Shown here in pieces: positions 27,124 through 34,952 of a stretch of DNA of 64,000 bases (position 1 is its first letter; every line of letters starts with the position of its first letter). The notes below the pieces were generated by a model that did no database searches, was not told the DNA's origin, and saw nothing but the letters and a program-made list of their open reading frames with translations. This stretch comes from Cellulomonas sp. S1-8. GTDB taxonomy: Bacteria > Actinomycetota > Actinomycetes > Actinomycetales > Cellulomonadaceae. The DNA is taken from NCBI RefSeq assembly GCF_026184235.1, contig NZ_CP110806.1, forward strand, positions 2,480,001 to 2,544,000, written 5' to 3'. A program made the position numbers and the translations under genes.

Positions 27124-28323
27124 GTGAGCACCACCACCACCGGCACGTTCTCCGAGCCCGCACCCTCCGCGCTCCTGCTGCTCGGACGCGGCGCGGACCT
27201 GGCGTCCGAACGCGGCGTCGAGTGCGTCGGCGCCCTGCCCGCACCGGGCGACCCGTCGCTCGTCGAGCGCGCCCGGGTGGCCCGCGCCGCGCTGGGTGAC
27301 CGGGCGTTCGTGCTGGGGCACCACTACCAGCGTGACGAGGTCATCGCGTTCGCCGACGTCACCGGCGACTCCTTCAAGCTGGCACGCGAGGCGGCGGGGC
27401 GTCCCGCGGCGGAGTTCGTCGTGTTCTGCGGCGTCCACTTCATGGCCGAGTCCGCGGACATCCTCACGTCCGACGCCCAGCAGGTCGTGCTGCCGGACCT
27501 GGCGGCGGGCTGCTCGATGGCCGACATGGCCGCCATCGACCAGGTCGAGGAGGCGTGGGACGTGCTGGTCGACGCCGGCGTCGCCGACGACACGGTGCCC
27601 GTCACGTACATGAACTCGACGGCGGCGATCAAGGCGTTCACGGGCCGCCACGGCGGCACGGTGTGCACGTCGTCCAACGCACACGTCGCGCTGCGGTGGG
27701 CGTTCGACCGCGTCGGCGGCGTCGCGGGCCGGGGCAAGGTCCTGTTCATGCCGGACCAGCACCTGGGGCGCAACACCGCGGTCACGCAGCTCGGGCTCTC
27801 GCTCGACGACTGCGTCGTCTTCGACCCCCGCAAGCCCGGCGGCGGGCTGACGGGCGAGCAGCTCCGCGACGCGCGGATGATCCTGTGGCGCGGGCACTGC
27901 TCGGTCCACGGCCGGTTCTCGGAGCGCAACGTCGCGGACGTGCGGGCCGCCGTGCCCGACGTGACCGTGCTGGTCCACCCCGAGTGCAAGAACGAGGTGG
28001 TGGCCGCCGCCGACCTGGTCGGGTCGACGGAGTACATCATCACGACGCTCGCCGCGGCCGCGCCGGGCACGTCCTGGGCGATCGGCACCGAGCTGAACCT
28101 CGTGCGCCGCCTCGCGCAGCAGCACCCCGAGCTGTCGGTCCACTACCTCGACTCCACGGTCTGCTTCTGCTCCACGATGAACCGGATCGACCTGCCGCAC
28201 CTGGTGTGGACGCTGGAGGAGCTCGTCGCGGGCCGCGTGCCGAACCGGATCGTGGTGGACCCCGACGACGCGCACTGGGCGCGGGTCGCGCTCGACCAGA
28301 TGCTGGCACTGCCCGGGCACTGA
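27124..28323 (+). CDS. nadA: Quinolinate synthase A
   Basis: 399 residues from GTG 27124. It condenses iminoaspartate with dihydroxyacetone phosphate to quinolinate in NAD synthesis and uses a 4Fe-4S cluster. Three cluster Cys are expected and seen: VVFCGVHF (near 102), HPECKNEV (near 287) and STVCFCSTMNRID (near 346-348). GHHYQRDEV and FMPDQHLGRNT are typical. nadB and nadC are not adjacent in the window, so it appears to be expressed alone or with the two short genes that follow (38 and 20 bases apart). Confidence 0.95.
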   Translation: MSTTTTGTFSEPAPSALLLLGRGADLASERGVECVGALPAPGDPSLVERARVARAALGDRAFVLGHHYQRDEVIAFADVTGDSFKLAREAAGRPAAEFVVFCGVHFMAESADILTSDAQQVVLPDLAAGCSMADMAAIDQVEEAWDVLVDAGVADDTVPVTYMNSTAAIKAFTGRHGGTVCTSSNAHVALRWAFDRVGGVAGRGKVLFMPDQHLGRNTAVTQLGLSLDDCVVFDPRKPGGGLTGEQLRDARMILWRGHCSVHGRFSERNVADVRAAVPDVTVLVHPECKNEVVAAADLVGSTEYIITTLAAAAPGTSWAIGTELNLVRRLAQQHPELSVHYLDSTVCFCSTMNRIDLPHLVWTLEELVAGRVPNRIVVDPDDAHWARVALDQMLALPGH

Positions 28324-28361
28324 CGCAGCGCCGCCGGGCCGGCCCGAGGGGGAGGTAGTCG

Positions 28362-28961
28362 ATGTCCACCCACTCCACGCTGCGCGTCGGGATCCTGGTG
28401 TTCGACGGCGTCGAGGAGCTCGACGCCGTCGGGCCGTGGGAGGTGCTGGCGTCCTGGGCGCGGGACAGCCCGCTGCACCCCGACGTCCTGACGTTCTCCG
28501 CCGACGGCGGCGGCGTTCGGTGCGCGAAGGGCCTGAGCATCGTGCCGGACACCAGCGCCGCGGACGTCGGACCCCTGACCGTGCTCGTGCACCCCGGCGG
28601 GCGCGGCACGCGCAGCCTCGTGGTCCACGAGGCGCACCTGGCGTGGGTCCGCGCGATGCGCGCGCGGACCCCGCTGATGACGAGCGTGTGCACGGGTGCG
28701 CTGGTCTACGCGGCGGCCGGCCTGCTCGCCGGACGTCCCGCCACCACGCACCACAGCCAGCTCGACGCGCTGGTCACGGCCGACCCCAGCGTGCTCGTCG
28801 ACGCCGAGGCGCGCTTCGTCGACGACGGCGACGTCATCACGTCAGCGGGGGTGTGCGCGGGCATCGACATGGCCCTGCACCTGGTCGCCCGGCTGGAGTC
28901 CGCCGACGCCGCGCGCCGGGTGGCGCGTGACATCGAGCACGCGGGGACGTCGCGCCACTGA
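28362..28961 (+). CDS. DJ-1/PfpI-family (GATase1-like) protein
   Basis: 199 residues from ATG 28362 with a GGGGGAGG ribosome site. The alpha-beta fold begins LRVGILVFDGVEELDAVGPWEVL, and the nucleophile elbow is TSVCTGALVYAAAGLL with the reactive Cys, followed by ATTHHSQ. It lacks the AraC helix-turn-helix of related regulators. Relatives include isonitrile hydratases and other hydrolases or glyoxalase-like enzymes; I cannot choose among them. It follows nadA by 38 bases on the same strand and may be co-transcribed. Confidence 0.85.
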   Translation: MSTHSTLRVGILVFDGVEELDAVGPWEVLASWARDSPLHPDVLTFSADGGGVRCAKGLSIVPDTSAADVGPLTVLVHPGGRGTRSLVVHEAHLAWVRAMRARTPLMTSVCTGALVYAAAGLLAGRPATTHHSQLDALVTADPSVLVDAEARFVDDGDVITSAGVCAGIDMALHLVARLESADAARRVARDIEHAGTSRH

Positions 28962-28981
28962 GAGGTCGGTAGCCTCGCGCC

Positions 28982-29509
28982 GTGTCCCGGATGATCCAGC
29001 TGACCCTCGCCAACCTGCGCCCGCGTCCGGCCGTCCCGGGCCGTGACCTGCTCGACGTGTCGGTCACGCACCTGCGGGTGCGCGTGGGCGACCTCGACCT
29101 CTACCGGCACGTGAACAACGGCGTCTACCTGCAGTACATGGACCTCGGCCGGTCGAACTACCTGGCGGACCTCGGGGCCTTCGGCCGGTTCGCGGACCTC
29201 GGGTGGTACCCCGTCGTCGCCGCGTCGACCGTGACGTACCGCCGGTCCCTGACGCTGGGGCAGCGGTTCACGGTCGCGACACGCGTGATCGGCTGGGACG
29301 GGCGCGTCGTGTACATGGAGCAACTGATCGACCGCGGCGGGCAGCGCGTCGCCCGCGGGTGGGTCGCGGGGCGCTTCCTGTCGCGCGCTGGCGACCGCAT
29401 CGCGCCCGCCGACGTCGTGGCCGTGATGGACACCGACCTGCACGAGAGCCCCGCGCTGCCCGACGACGTGGCGGCGTGGGCCCGCGCCGTCGACGTCGCG
29501 CACCGCTGA
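28982..29509 (+). CDS. Hotdog-fold acyl-CoA thioesterase
   Basis: 175 residues from GTG 28982, twenty bases after the DJ-1-like gene. The 4-hydroxybenzoyl-CoA thioesterase-like signature is GDLDLYRHVNNGVYLQYMD near residues 37-55, followed by the hotdog strand pattern (VAASTVTYRRSLTLGQRF). It probably hydrolyses an acyl-CoA thioester in the cytoplasm; the acyl group is unknown. It shares the FabA/4HBT pattern of FcbC/YbgC-like enzymes. The strand and spacing suggest an operon nadA-DJ1-thioesterase. Confidence 0.85.
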   Translation: MSRMIQLTLANLRPRPAVPGRDLLDVSVTHLRVRVGDLDLYRHVNNGVYLQYMDLGRSNYLADLGAFGRFADLGWYPVVAASTVTYRRSLTLGQRFTVATRVIGWDGRVVYMEQLIDRGGQRVARGWVAGRFLSRAGDRIAPADVVAVMDTDLHESPALPDDVAAWARAVDVAHR

Positions 29510-29538
29510 CGACCCACCCCGCTCGGGGTTCCGACCGC

Positions 29539-30933
29539 TCAGTCGCGCGGCGCGAGCACCTCGAGCAGCAGCGCCTCGGCCAGCACGACCCGCTCGAGCT
29601 CGCCGAGGTGGACCGACTCGTCCGCCCCGTGGGCGCGGGAGTCCGGGTCCTCCACGCCGGTGACGAGGATGGTCGCGTCCGGATACACGTCGAGCAGGTC
29701 GCCGATGAACGGGATCGAGCCGCCGACGCCGATGTCGACCGGGGGCACGCCCCACGACGTGCCCATCGCCCAGCGCGCAGCACGCATGCCCGGGGCGTCG
29801 GCGGGCGCCTGGAAGGGCCTGCCCTGCTCGCCCTCGTGCACGGTGACGCGTGCACCGAACGGCGCGTGCGCCAGCAGGTGCTCCCGCATCGCGCCCATCG
29901 CGGCCGCCGGGTCCTGGCCCGGCGCGAGCCGCACCGAGAGCTTCGCGGAGGCACGCGGCGTGATCGTGTTCGACGCGCTCGCGACGCGCGGGGCGTCCAG
30001 GCCGATCACCCCGATCGCGGGACGGGTCCACAGCCGCGCCGTCAGCGGGCCGGTACCGGCCAGCCGCACCCCGGGCAGCACGCCCGCGTCCGCCCGCAGG
30101 TCGGCCTCGTCGTAGTCGACGGCGGGGTCGGGGGCGCGTACGAGGCCGGCGACGGCGACGTCGCCCTGCGCGTCGTGCAGCGTCGCCAGCAGGCGCGCGA
30201 GCAGCGTGGGCGCGTCGAGCACCGGCCCCCCGAACATGCCGGAGTGGACGGCGTGGTCGAGCACCGCGACCTCGACGACCAGGTCGAGCATCCCGCGCAG
30301 GGACGTCGTCAGCCCGGGCACGCCGACCTTCCAGTTGGCCGAGTCGGCCACGACGATGACGTCGGCCGCGAGCAGGTCGCGGTGCGCGCGCAGCAGCGCG
30401 ACGAACGTCGGGGACCCGATCTCCTCCTCGCCCTCGACGAACACCGTGACCCCGACACCCAGCTCGTCCCCGAGCGCGCGCAGCGCCCCCACGTGCGCGA
30501 CCACACCCGCCTTGTCGTCCGCCGCGCCGCGCCCGTACAGGCGCTCGCCGCGCCGCGTGGGCGCGAACGGCGGCGAGGACCAGTGGGCGTCGTCGCCCGG
30601 CGGCTGCACGTCGTGGTGGGCGTAGAGCAGGACGGTCGGCGCGCCGGCCGGTGCCGGCCTGCGGGCCACGACGGCCGGGGCACCGGGGACGCCGTCCGGG
30701 CCCGTCACCCGCAGGACCTGGACCTCCGGGAGGCCCGCCGCGGTGAGCAGCCGCGCGACCGCGGCGGCCGACGCCTCGACGTGCGACTGGTCGAACTCGG
30801 CGTTCGACACGCTCGGGATGCGCACGAGCGCCTCGAGGTCGGCGACGACGCCCGCGATCTGCTCGGCGACGCGCGCCCGCAGCAGGGCGACGCGCTCGTC
30901 GGTCGGGGCGGGGACGGGGTCGGAGGTGGTCAC
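29539..30933 (-). CDS. M20-family dipeptidase / metallopeptidase
   Basis: 464 residues from GTG 30933. Co-catalytic zinc ligands are seen in order: YAHHDVQPP, GRGAADDKAG (bridging Asp), EGEEEIGSP (catalytic Glu pair), VVADSANW and the C-terminal HGADESVHLGE. A dimerisation (lid) domain lies between. It cleaves dipeptides or N-acylated amino acids in the cytoplasm. Its start is only 32 bases from that of the divergent DUF3043 gene, a very compact promoter region. Its stop faces the thioesterase stop 29 bases away. Confidence 0.9.
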   Translation of the reverse strand: MTTSDPVPAPTDERVALLRARVAEQIAGVVADLEALVRIPSVSNAEFDQSHVEASAAAVARLLTAAGLPEVQVLRVTGPDGVPGAPAVVARRPAPAGAPTVLLYAHHDVQPPGDDAHWSSPPFAPTRRGERLYGRGAADDKAGVVAHVGALRALGDELGVGVTVFVEGEEEIGSPTFVALLRAHRDLLAADVIVVADSANWKVGVPGLTTSLRGMLDLVVEVAVLDHAVHSGMFGGPVLDAPTLLARLLATLHDAQGDVAVAGLVRAPDPAVDYDEADLRADAGVLPGVRLAGTGPLTARLWTRPAIGVIGLDAPRVASASNTITPRASAKLSVRLAPGQDPAAAMGAMREHLLAHAPFGARVTVHEGEQGRPFQAPADAPGMRAARWAMGTSWGVPPVDIGVGGSIPFIGDLLDVYPDATILVTGVEDPDSRAHGADESVHLGELERVVLAEALLLEVLAPRD

Positions 30934-30965
30934 GGCGCACGACGCTACTCGACTACCCTGGCGGG

Positions 30966-31559
30966 GTGTTCGGACGCAAGCAGGACCCTCCGCCGACGGT
31001 CGACGCACCCGTCGTCGACGAGCCTCCCCAGCCCGCGGGCAAGGGCCGGCCCACGCCCCGGCGCAAGGAGGCCGAGGCGCTCAACCGTCGCCCCCTCGTC
31101 CCGACCGACCGCCGCGCGGCCGCGAAGGAGTCCCGAGCGAAGGCGCGCGTGCAGCGCGACCTCGAGTACCAGGCCATGCGCAACGGCGACGAGCGCCACA
31201 TGCCGGCCCGCGACCGTGGACCGGTGCGGCGCTACGTGCGCGACACGGTCGACGCCCGGTGGAACCTCGGTGAGCTGTTCCTGCCGCTCGCCGCGCTGTT
31301 CCTCGTGCTGCAGTTCGTCACCGCACGCTCGGCGCCGGTCGTGGCCTTCGCGTCCCTCATCGTGCTGTACGTCTACATCATCGCCTCGATGATCGACGCG
31401 TGGCTGCTGTGGCGCGGGCTGAAGAAGCGCCTCGCCACGAAGTTCGGTGAGTCGACGCTCCCGCGGGGCATGGCGATGTACGCCGTGCTGCGCGCGTTCC
31501 AGGTCCGTCCCTCGCGGCTGCCGAAGCCGCAGGTCAAGCACGGTCAGCACCCGTCCTGA
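30966..31559 (+). CDS. DUF3043 membrane protein (Rv2206-like)
   Basis: 197 residues from GTG 30966. The N-terminal ~90 residues are highly basic and Pro-rich (GRPTPRRKEAEALNRRPLV), with RKEAEA and DRGPVRRYVRD motifs typical of this actinobacterial family. Two membrane helices follow (about residues 100-117 and 120-140), then a basic tail. Function unknown. Genomic position between the glycerate kinase and aminopeptidase regions matches the M. tuberculosis homologue. It converges on the repeat protein with a nine-base gap. Confidence 0.85.
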   Translation: MFGRKQDPPPTVDAPVVDEPPQPAGKGRPTPRRKEAEALNRRPLVPTDRRAAAKESRAKARVQRDLEYQAMRNGDERHMPARDRGPVRRYVRDTVDARWNLGELFLPLAALFLVLQFVTARSAPVVAFASLIVLYVYIIASMIDAWLLWRGLKKRLATKFGESTLPRGMAMYAVLRAFQVRPSRLPKPQVKHGQHPS

Positions 31560-31568
31560 GCCCTCGGG

Positions 31569-32375
31569 TCAGCCCCCGCAGGCGCGGACGACCTGCAGCA
31601 CGACGAACCCGAAGAACAGCAGCGGCACCACGGAGCCGATCCCGCCGCTGCGACGGGGCGTCTGCTGCGTCCCCGACGCGCGCTGCGCGGGGCGCAGCCG
31701 TGCCGCCACGGCCTGCTGCGTCGCGGCGGTCCCGGCCACCGGCACCCACCGGTTGTCGGGCGTCAGGACGTGCCCGTTGACGACGTCCCCCACCGTGTAG
31801 GTGCGCCGCGGCGCCGTCGGCTGGGCGGCGCCGCGGCCGGCTGCGGCGGTGGTCGTCGTCCGGGCCCCCGCACGGTCGGCGGCGGCCGCGCGGGCGTCGG
31901 CGCGCTCGACGGTCGCCCGCTCGGTGGCGGCGCGGTGCTCGATGGTCCGCTGCTCCGCCGACGCGTGCTGCGACGCGGCCCTGCGGTCGGCGGCGTCGCG
32001 CGCACGCGACTGCACCTGCTCGGCGGCACGCGTGGCGGACCGCTGCGCGGCGCTCGGCTCGGAGCGGCTCGGGGCGGTCACGGTCGGGGTCGTCGGGCGG
32101 CGCGCGGACCCCGCGGCGGCGCGGTCCCGGACGCGCGAGGCGAGCGGCACCCACGCGCCGTCGGGCGTCAGCACGTGCGCGTCGACGACGTCACCGGCGA
32201 CGTACGGCGCGGCAGGTGCGAGGCGCAGCGGCACCCACGTCAGGTCGGCGTCGAGCATGTGCCCGTCGACCACGTCGCCGAGGCGGTAGGGCGAGCCGGC
32301 GGTGGGCGAGCGCCGCACCCACTCCCCCGTCGCGGTCAGCTCGAAGCCGTCGACCTCCGCACCGACCGTGTACAT
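31569..32375 (-). CDS. Four-repeat 'GHxLT...WV' protein with C-terminal membrane helix, unknown function
   Basis: 268 residues from ATG 32375, preceded by GAGGAG. Three ~25-residue repeats fill the N-terminus and a fourth lies near residue 200. Each reads roughly Y-x-x-G-x-x-V-[DN]-G-[HF]-x-L-[TD]-x4-W-V, for example VDGHMLDADLTWVPL and VNGHVLTPDNRWVPV. Between repeats 3 and 4 lies an Ala/Arg/Glu-rich stretch (~85 residues) with few hydrophobic positions, probably helical. The protein ends with one hydrophobic helix (VVPLLFFGFVVLQVV) and ACGG, so it looks tail-anchored with the repeats in the cytoplasm. I do not recognise the family. The longer open frame upstream is not supported. Confidence 0.72.
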   Translation of the reverse strand: MYTVGAEVDGFELTATGEWVRRSPTAGSPYRLGDVVDGHMLDADLTWVPLRLAPAAPYVAGDVVDAHVLTPDGAWVPLASRVRDRAAAGSARRPTTPTVTAPSRSEPSAAQRSATRAAEQVQSRARDAADRRAASQHASAEQRTIEHRAATERATVERADARAAAADRAGARTTTTAAAGRGAAQPTAPRRTYTVGDVVNGHVLTPDNRWVPVAGTAATQQAVAARLRPAQRASGTQQTPRRSGGIGSVVPLLFFGFVVLQVVRACGG

Positions 32376-32413
32376 CGCGCTCCTCGTCGTGGCTCGACCC
32401 CTGTGGTCGCAGG

Positions 32414-33064
32414 CTATCGGTCGTCGGGCACCGTCAGACGCGGCAGCAGCACGTGGACGAGAGGCCCGATCGCGAGCGCGTAGGCGAGAGTGCCGACCCC
32501 GACGGTGCCCCCGAGCGCCCAGCCGGCGGCCACGACGACCACCTCGATCGTGCCGCGCACGAGGCGGACGGGACGGCCCGTGCGGGCGACGAGGCCGGTC
32601 ATGAGGCCGTCCCGCGGGCCGGGACCGAGCCGCGCGCCGACGTACAGCGCGGTCGCGAGCCCGTTGACGGCGACGCCCAGGACGACCAGGAGGCCGCGCG
32701 CGGCGAGCGGGAGGGGCTCGGGCAGGAGGTCCGCGAGCGCGAGGAACGGGTCGATGAGCGCACCGATGACCAGGACGTTGGCGAGGGTCCCGATACCGGG
32801 GCGCTGACGCAGCGGCACCCAGCACGCGAGCACGACGACCGACAGGACGACCGTGACGGTGCCGAACGACCACCCGGTCACCCGGGTCACGCCCTGCGTC
32901 AGCACGTCCCACGGCATCGCGCCGAGCCCGGCGCGGACGAGCAGCGCGATGGAGGCGGCGTACAGGACGAGCCCGACGACGAGCTGTCCGCCGCGGCGGG
33001 CGGCGTGCCGCCCGGGTGGCCGGCCCGGCGCGCGCGTGTCGTCGTCGGGGGGCGCCTGGCTCAC
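32414..33064 (-). CDS. yczE: YczE/YitT-like integral membrane protein
   Basis: 216 residues from GTG 33064, whose GTGA overlaps the stop of the short upstream ORF; GTG 33067 is also possible. Five hydrophobic helices, with the family patterns GLGAMPWDVLTQGV and GARLGPGPRDGLMTGL, two related half-motifs that suggest an internal duplication. YczE proteins are membrane proteins of unknown transport role, known to be associated with MocR-type regulators (YczR group). That partner lies divergently just upstream. It could carry a vitamin B6-related or amine solute, but this is a guess. Confidence 0.82.
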   Translation of the reverse strand: MSQAPPDDDTRAPGRPPGRHAARRGGQLVVGLVLYAASIALLVRAGLGAMPWDVLTQGVTRVTGWSFGTVTVVLSVVVLACWVPLRQRPGIGTLANVLVIGALIDPFLALADLLPEPLPLAARGLLVVLGVAVNGLATALYVGARLGPGPRDGLMTGLVARTGRPVRLVRGTIEVVVVAAGWALGGTVGVGTLAYALAIGPLVHVLLPRLTVPDDR

Positions 33065-33216
33065 CACGTGCGGTCCTGCGTCGCGCCCGGACGGGTCGCC
33101 GGCGGCGGTCGGTGACCGAGGCCGTCGTCGCGCACGGTCCGCACGAGGGCCAGGCCGAGCGCGACGAGGCCGAGGAGCAGCGAGGCGAGCAGCACGACGG
33201 AGGTGAACATCGACAT
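33061..33216 (-). CDS. 51-residue single-helix membrane protein upstream of yczE
   Basis: From ATG 33216 (MSMFTS) or ATG 33210. One hydrophobic helix (FTSVVLLASLLLGLVALGLA), then a basic tail ending RPGATQDRTW. The stop overlaps the yczE start (GTGA), which argues for coupled translation and a real gene. No family is recognised. It may be an accessory subunit or leader for YczE. Confidence 0.62.
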   Translation of the reverse strand: MSMFTSVVLLASLLLGLVALGLALVRTVRDDGLGHRPPPATRPGATQDRTW

Positions 33217-33228
33217 GGCCCTACTCTT

Positions 33229-33275
33229 GGCCACAAGTGGCCTTGCCATCCATATCCACTTCATCAATAGTGGCC
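33229..33275. promoter_or_regulatory. Leaderless mocR promoter with candidate operator half-sites
   Basis: On the + strand, TTGCCA (33243-33248) and AATAGT (33266-33271) are separated by exactly 17 bases, and the ATG of the MocR gene follows six bases later with no ribosome site, so the mRNA is probably leaderless. AGTGGCC occurs twice as a direct repeat (33236-33242 and 33269-33275, 33 bases apart). The first copy is also part of an inverted repeat GGCCAC-AA-GTGGCC (33229-33242). Direct repeats about three helical turns apart are typical of MocR binding. The copies flank the core promoter, which would suit autorepression and control of yczE. Confidence 0.6.
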
Positions 33276-33277
33276 TC

Positions 33278-34729
33278 ATGTCCGTGAATGTCGACCGTCG
33301 CGTCAACGGTTCCGCCCTGCGCTCGTTGCTCGGGTCGTGGCAACGCACCGGTCCTGCTTACCACTCGCTCGCCGACGCGCTGCGCGGCCTGACCCGGTCC
33401 GGCACCCTTCCGCTGGCCACACGCCTGCCCGGCGAGCGCGAGGTCGCCGACGCCCTCGGCGTCTCCCGGACCACGGTCACGGCCGCGTACGACCTGCTGC
33501 GGGACGAGGGCTTCCTCGTCAGCCGGCGCGGCTCGGGCACCGTCACGACCCTGCCGCCCCACGCGGGCGACCGCGCACCCGTGCGGCTGGGCACCATGGA
33601 GGGCGGGCTCGTCGACCTCTCGGCCGCGGCACCGGCCGCACCGCGCCAGCTGGCCGACGCCTGCGCCGCCGCGCTCGACGCCCTGCCCAGCCACACGACC
33701 AGTGCCGGTTACGTACCGCTCGGCCTCCCCGAGCTGCGCGCCGCCCTCGCGGAGCGCTACACGCGCCGCGGCGTCCCGACGACGCCGGACCAGATCCTCG
33801 TCACCACCGGCGGGCAGCAGGCGATCCACCTGCTCACGTCGGCGTTCGCCGGGCCGGGAGACCGGGCCGTCGTCGAGCACCCGACGTACCCGCACGCGAT
33901 CGAGGCCGTGCGCGCCGCGGGCGCGCGTGCCGTCCCGGTCCCCGTGACCGCGCGCGGCACCGACCTCGACCTGCTCGCCTCGACCGTCCACCAGGTCTCC
34001 CCCCGGCTCGTGTACCTCGTCCCCGACCACCACAACCCGACGGGCACGTCGCTGAGCGCCGCGGGCCGCGAGCGCGTCCGCGAGCTGGCCCGCCGCACGC
34101 GCACCGTCGTCGTCGGGGACGAGACCCTCACCGACCTCACCCTGGACGGTCCGGCGCTCACCCCGTTCGCCGGTGGCGGGACGTCCGACCGGTACGTCGT
34201 GTGCGTGGGGTCGGCGTCCAAGTCGTTCTGGGGCGGGCTGCGCATCGGGTGGGTGCGTGCCCACCCCGACCTCGTCGGCGCGCTCGCGCAGCGCCGGGCG
34301 CACGTCGACATCGGCAGCTCGGTGCTCGACCAGCTCGTCACCGTCGAGCTGCTCGCCCGGGCCGACGAGGTCCTGGTGGAGCGTCGGGCGATGCTGCGGG
34401 CGCAGCGCGACGCGCTGCTCGACAGGATCGCGCGCGACCTGCCGGACTGGCACGTCCCGGTGCCCGCGGGCGGTCTGTCGACGTGGGTGAACCTGGGGGC
34501 CCCCGTGGCGACCGCGCTCGCGGCGCTCGCGCACGGCCACGGCGTGCGCATCGCCCCCGGGCCCGTGTTCGGCGTCGGTGGCACGTTCGACGACCACCTG
34601 CGCGTGCCGTTCTCGCAGCCGGTCGACGCGCTGCACCGGGCCGTCGACGGGCTGGCGGCCGCGTGGGCGGCGCTCGGCGGCGGTGCCGCGACGACGCGGG
34701 TCGCGAGCGGGCAGCAGGCCCTGGTCTGA
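33278..34729 (+). CDS. MocR-type regulator (GntR HTH plus aminotransferase fold), YczR group
   Basis: 483 residues from ATG 33278. The N-terminal winged helix has LPGEREVADALGVSRTTVTA (about residues 48-67) and RRGSGT. The C-terminal ~350 residues are fold-type I aminotransferase-like, with TTGGQQAI, DHHNPTGTSLS and the PLP Lys in SASKSFWGGLRIGW (near 315), so PLP binding is likely. MocR proteins use PLP or its adducts as effector. It is divergent from the mini-ORF/yczE pair, the arrangement known for YczR regulators. The upstream region carries paired half-sites overlapping its promoter. Confidence 0.92.
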   Translation: MSVNVDRRVNGSALRSLLGSWQRTGPAYHSLADALRGLTRSGTLPLATRLPGEREVADALGVSRTTVTAAYDLLRDEGFLVSRRGSGTVTTLPPHAGDRAPVRLGTMEGGLVDLSAAAPAAPRQLADACAAALDALPSHTTSAGYVPLGLPELRAALAERYTRRGVPTTPDQILVTTGGQQAIHLLTSAFAGPGDRAVVEHPTYPHAIEAVRAAGARAVPVPVTARGTDLDLLASTVHQVSPRLVYLVPDHHNPTGTSLSAAGRERVRELARRTRTVVVGDETLTDLTLDGPALTPFAGGGTSDRYVVCVGSASKSFWGGLRIGWVRAHPDLVGALAQRRAHVDIGSSVLDQLVTVELLARADEVLVERRAMLRAQRDALLDRIARDLPDWHVPVPAGGLSTWVNLGAPVATALAALAHGHGVRIAPGPVFGVGGTFDDHLRVPFSQPVDALHRAVDGLAAAWAALGGGAATTRVASGQQALV

Positions 34730-34736
34730 GCTCGCC

Positions 34737-34952
34737 TCAGCCCGCCGGCAGGTCGACGCCGTACGGCAGGTCCGCACCGTCGTTCTGCAGCACGGCACGG
34801 CGCACGCCCTGCCCGGCGAGCGCCCGCCAGTGCTCCCCGAGCCACTGCTCGGCCTCGAACCGCGCGAGGAACACCGGGCTGCCGGGCCGGTCGACCGTCG
34901 CGTCGTCGGCGTCGACCAGCCGCCACTGCCAGCGGGGACGCACGACCATCAC
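34737..34952 (-). CDS. Small conserved-looking protein coupled to pyrD
   Basis: 71 residues from GTG 34952 (or 70 from ATG 34949). The GTG overlaps the pyrD TGA. The sequence is soluble, with RPRWQWRLVDADD, SPVFLARFEAEQWLGEHWR and a C-terminal Gly/Asp-rich end. Trp-rich spacing and a clean Ala/Arg helix suggest a small globular protein. No known domain is recognised. Coupling and composition make it likely real. It ends seven bases from the MocR stop. Confidence 0.65.
   Translation of the reverse strand: MMVVRPRWQWRLVDADDATVDRPGSPVFLARFEAEQWLGEHWRALAGQGVRRAVLQNDGADLPYGVDLPAG

Noticed and set aside
25819..28320. Glycerate kinase read as an 833-residue fusion.
   Set aside because: The first ~430 residues are the antisense of nadA. 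GTG 27027 gives a normal family start.
29515..29530. Short hairpin between the thioesterase and M20 peptidase genes.
   Set aside because: Only five or six pairs with a tiny loop, well below the other hairpins; not reported as a terminator.
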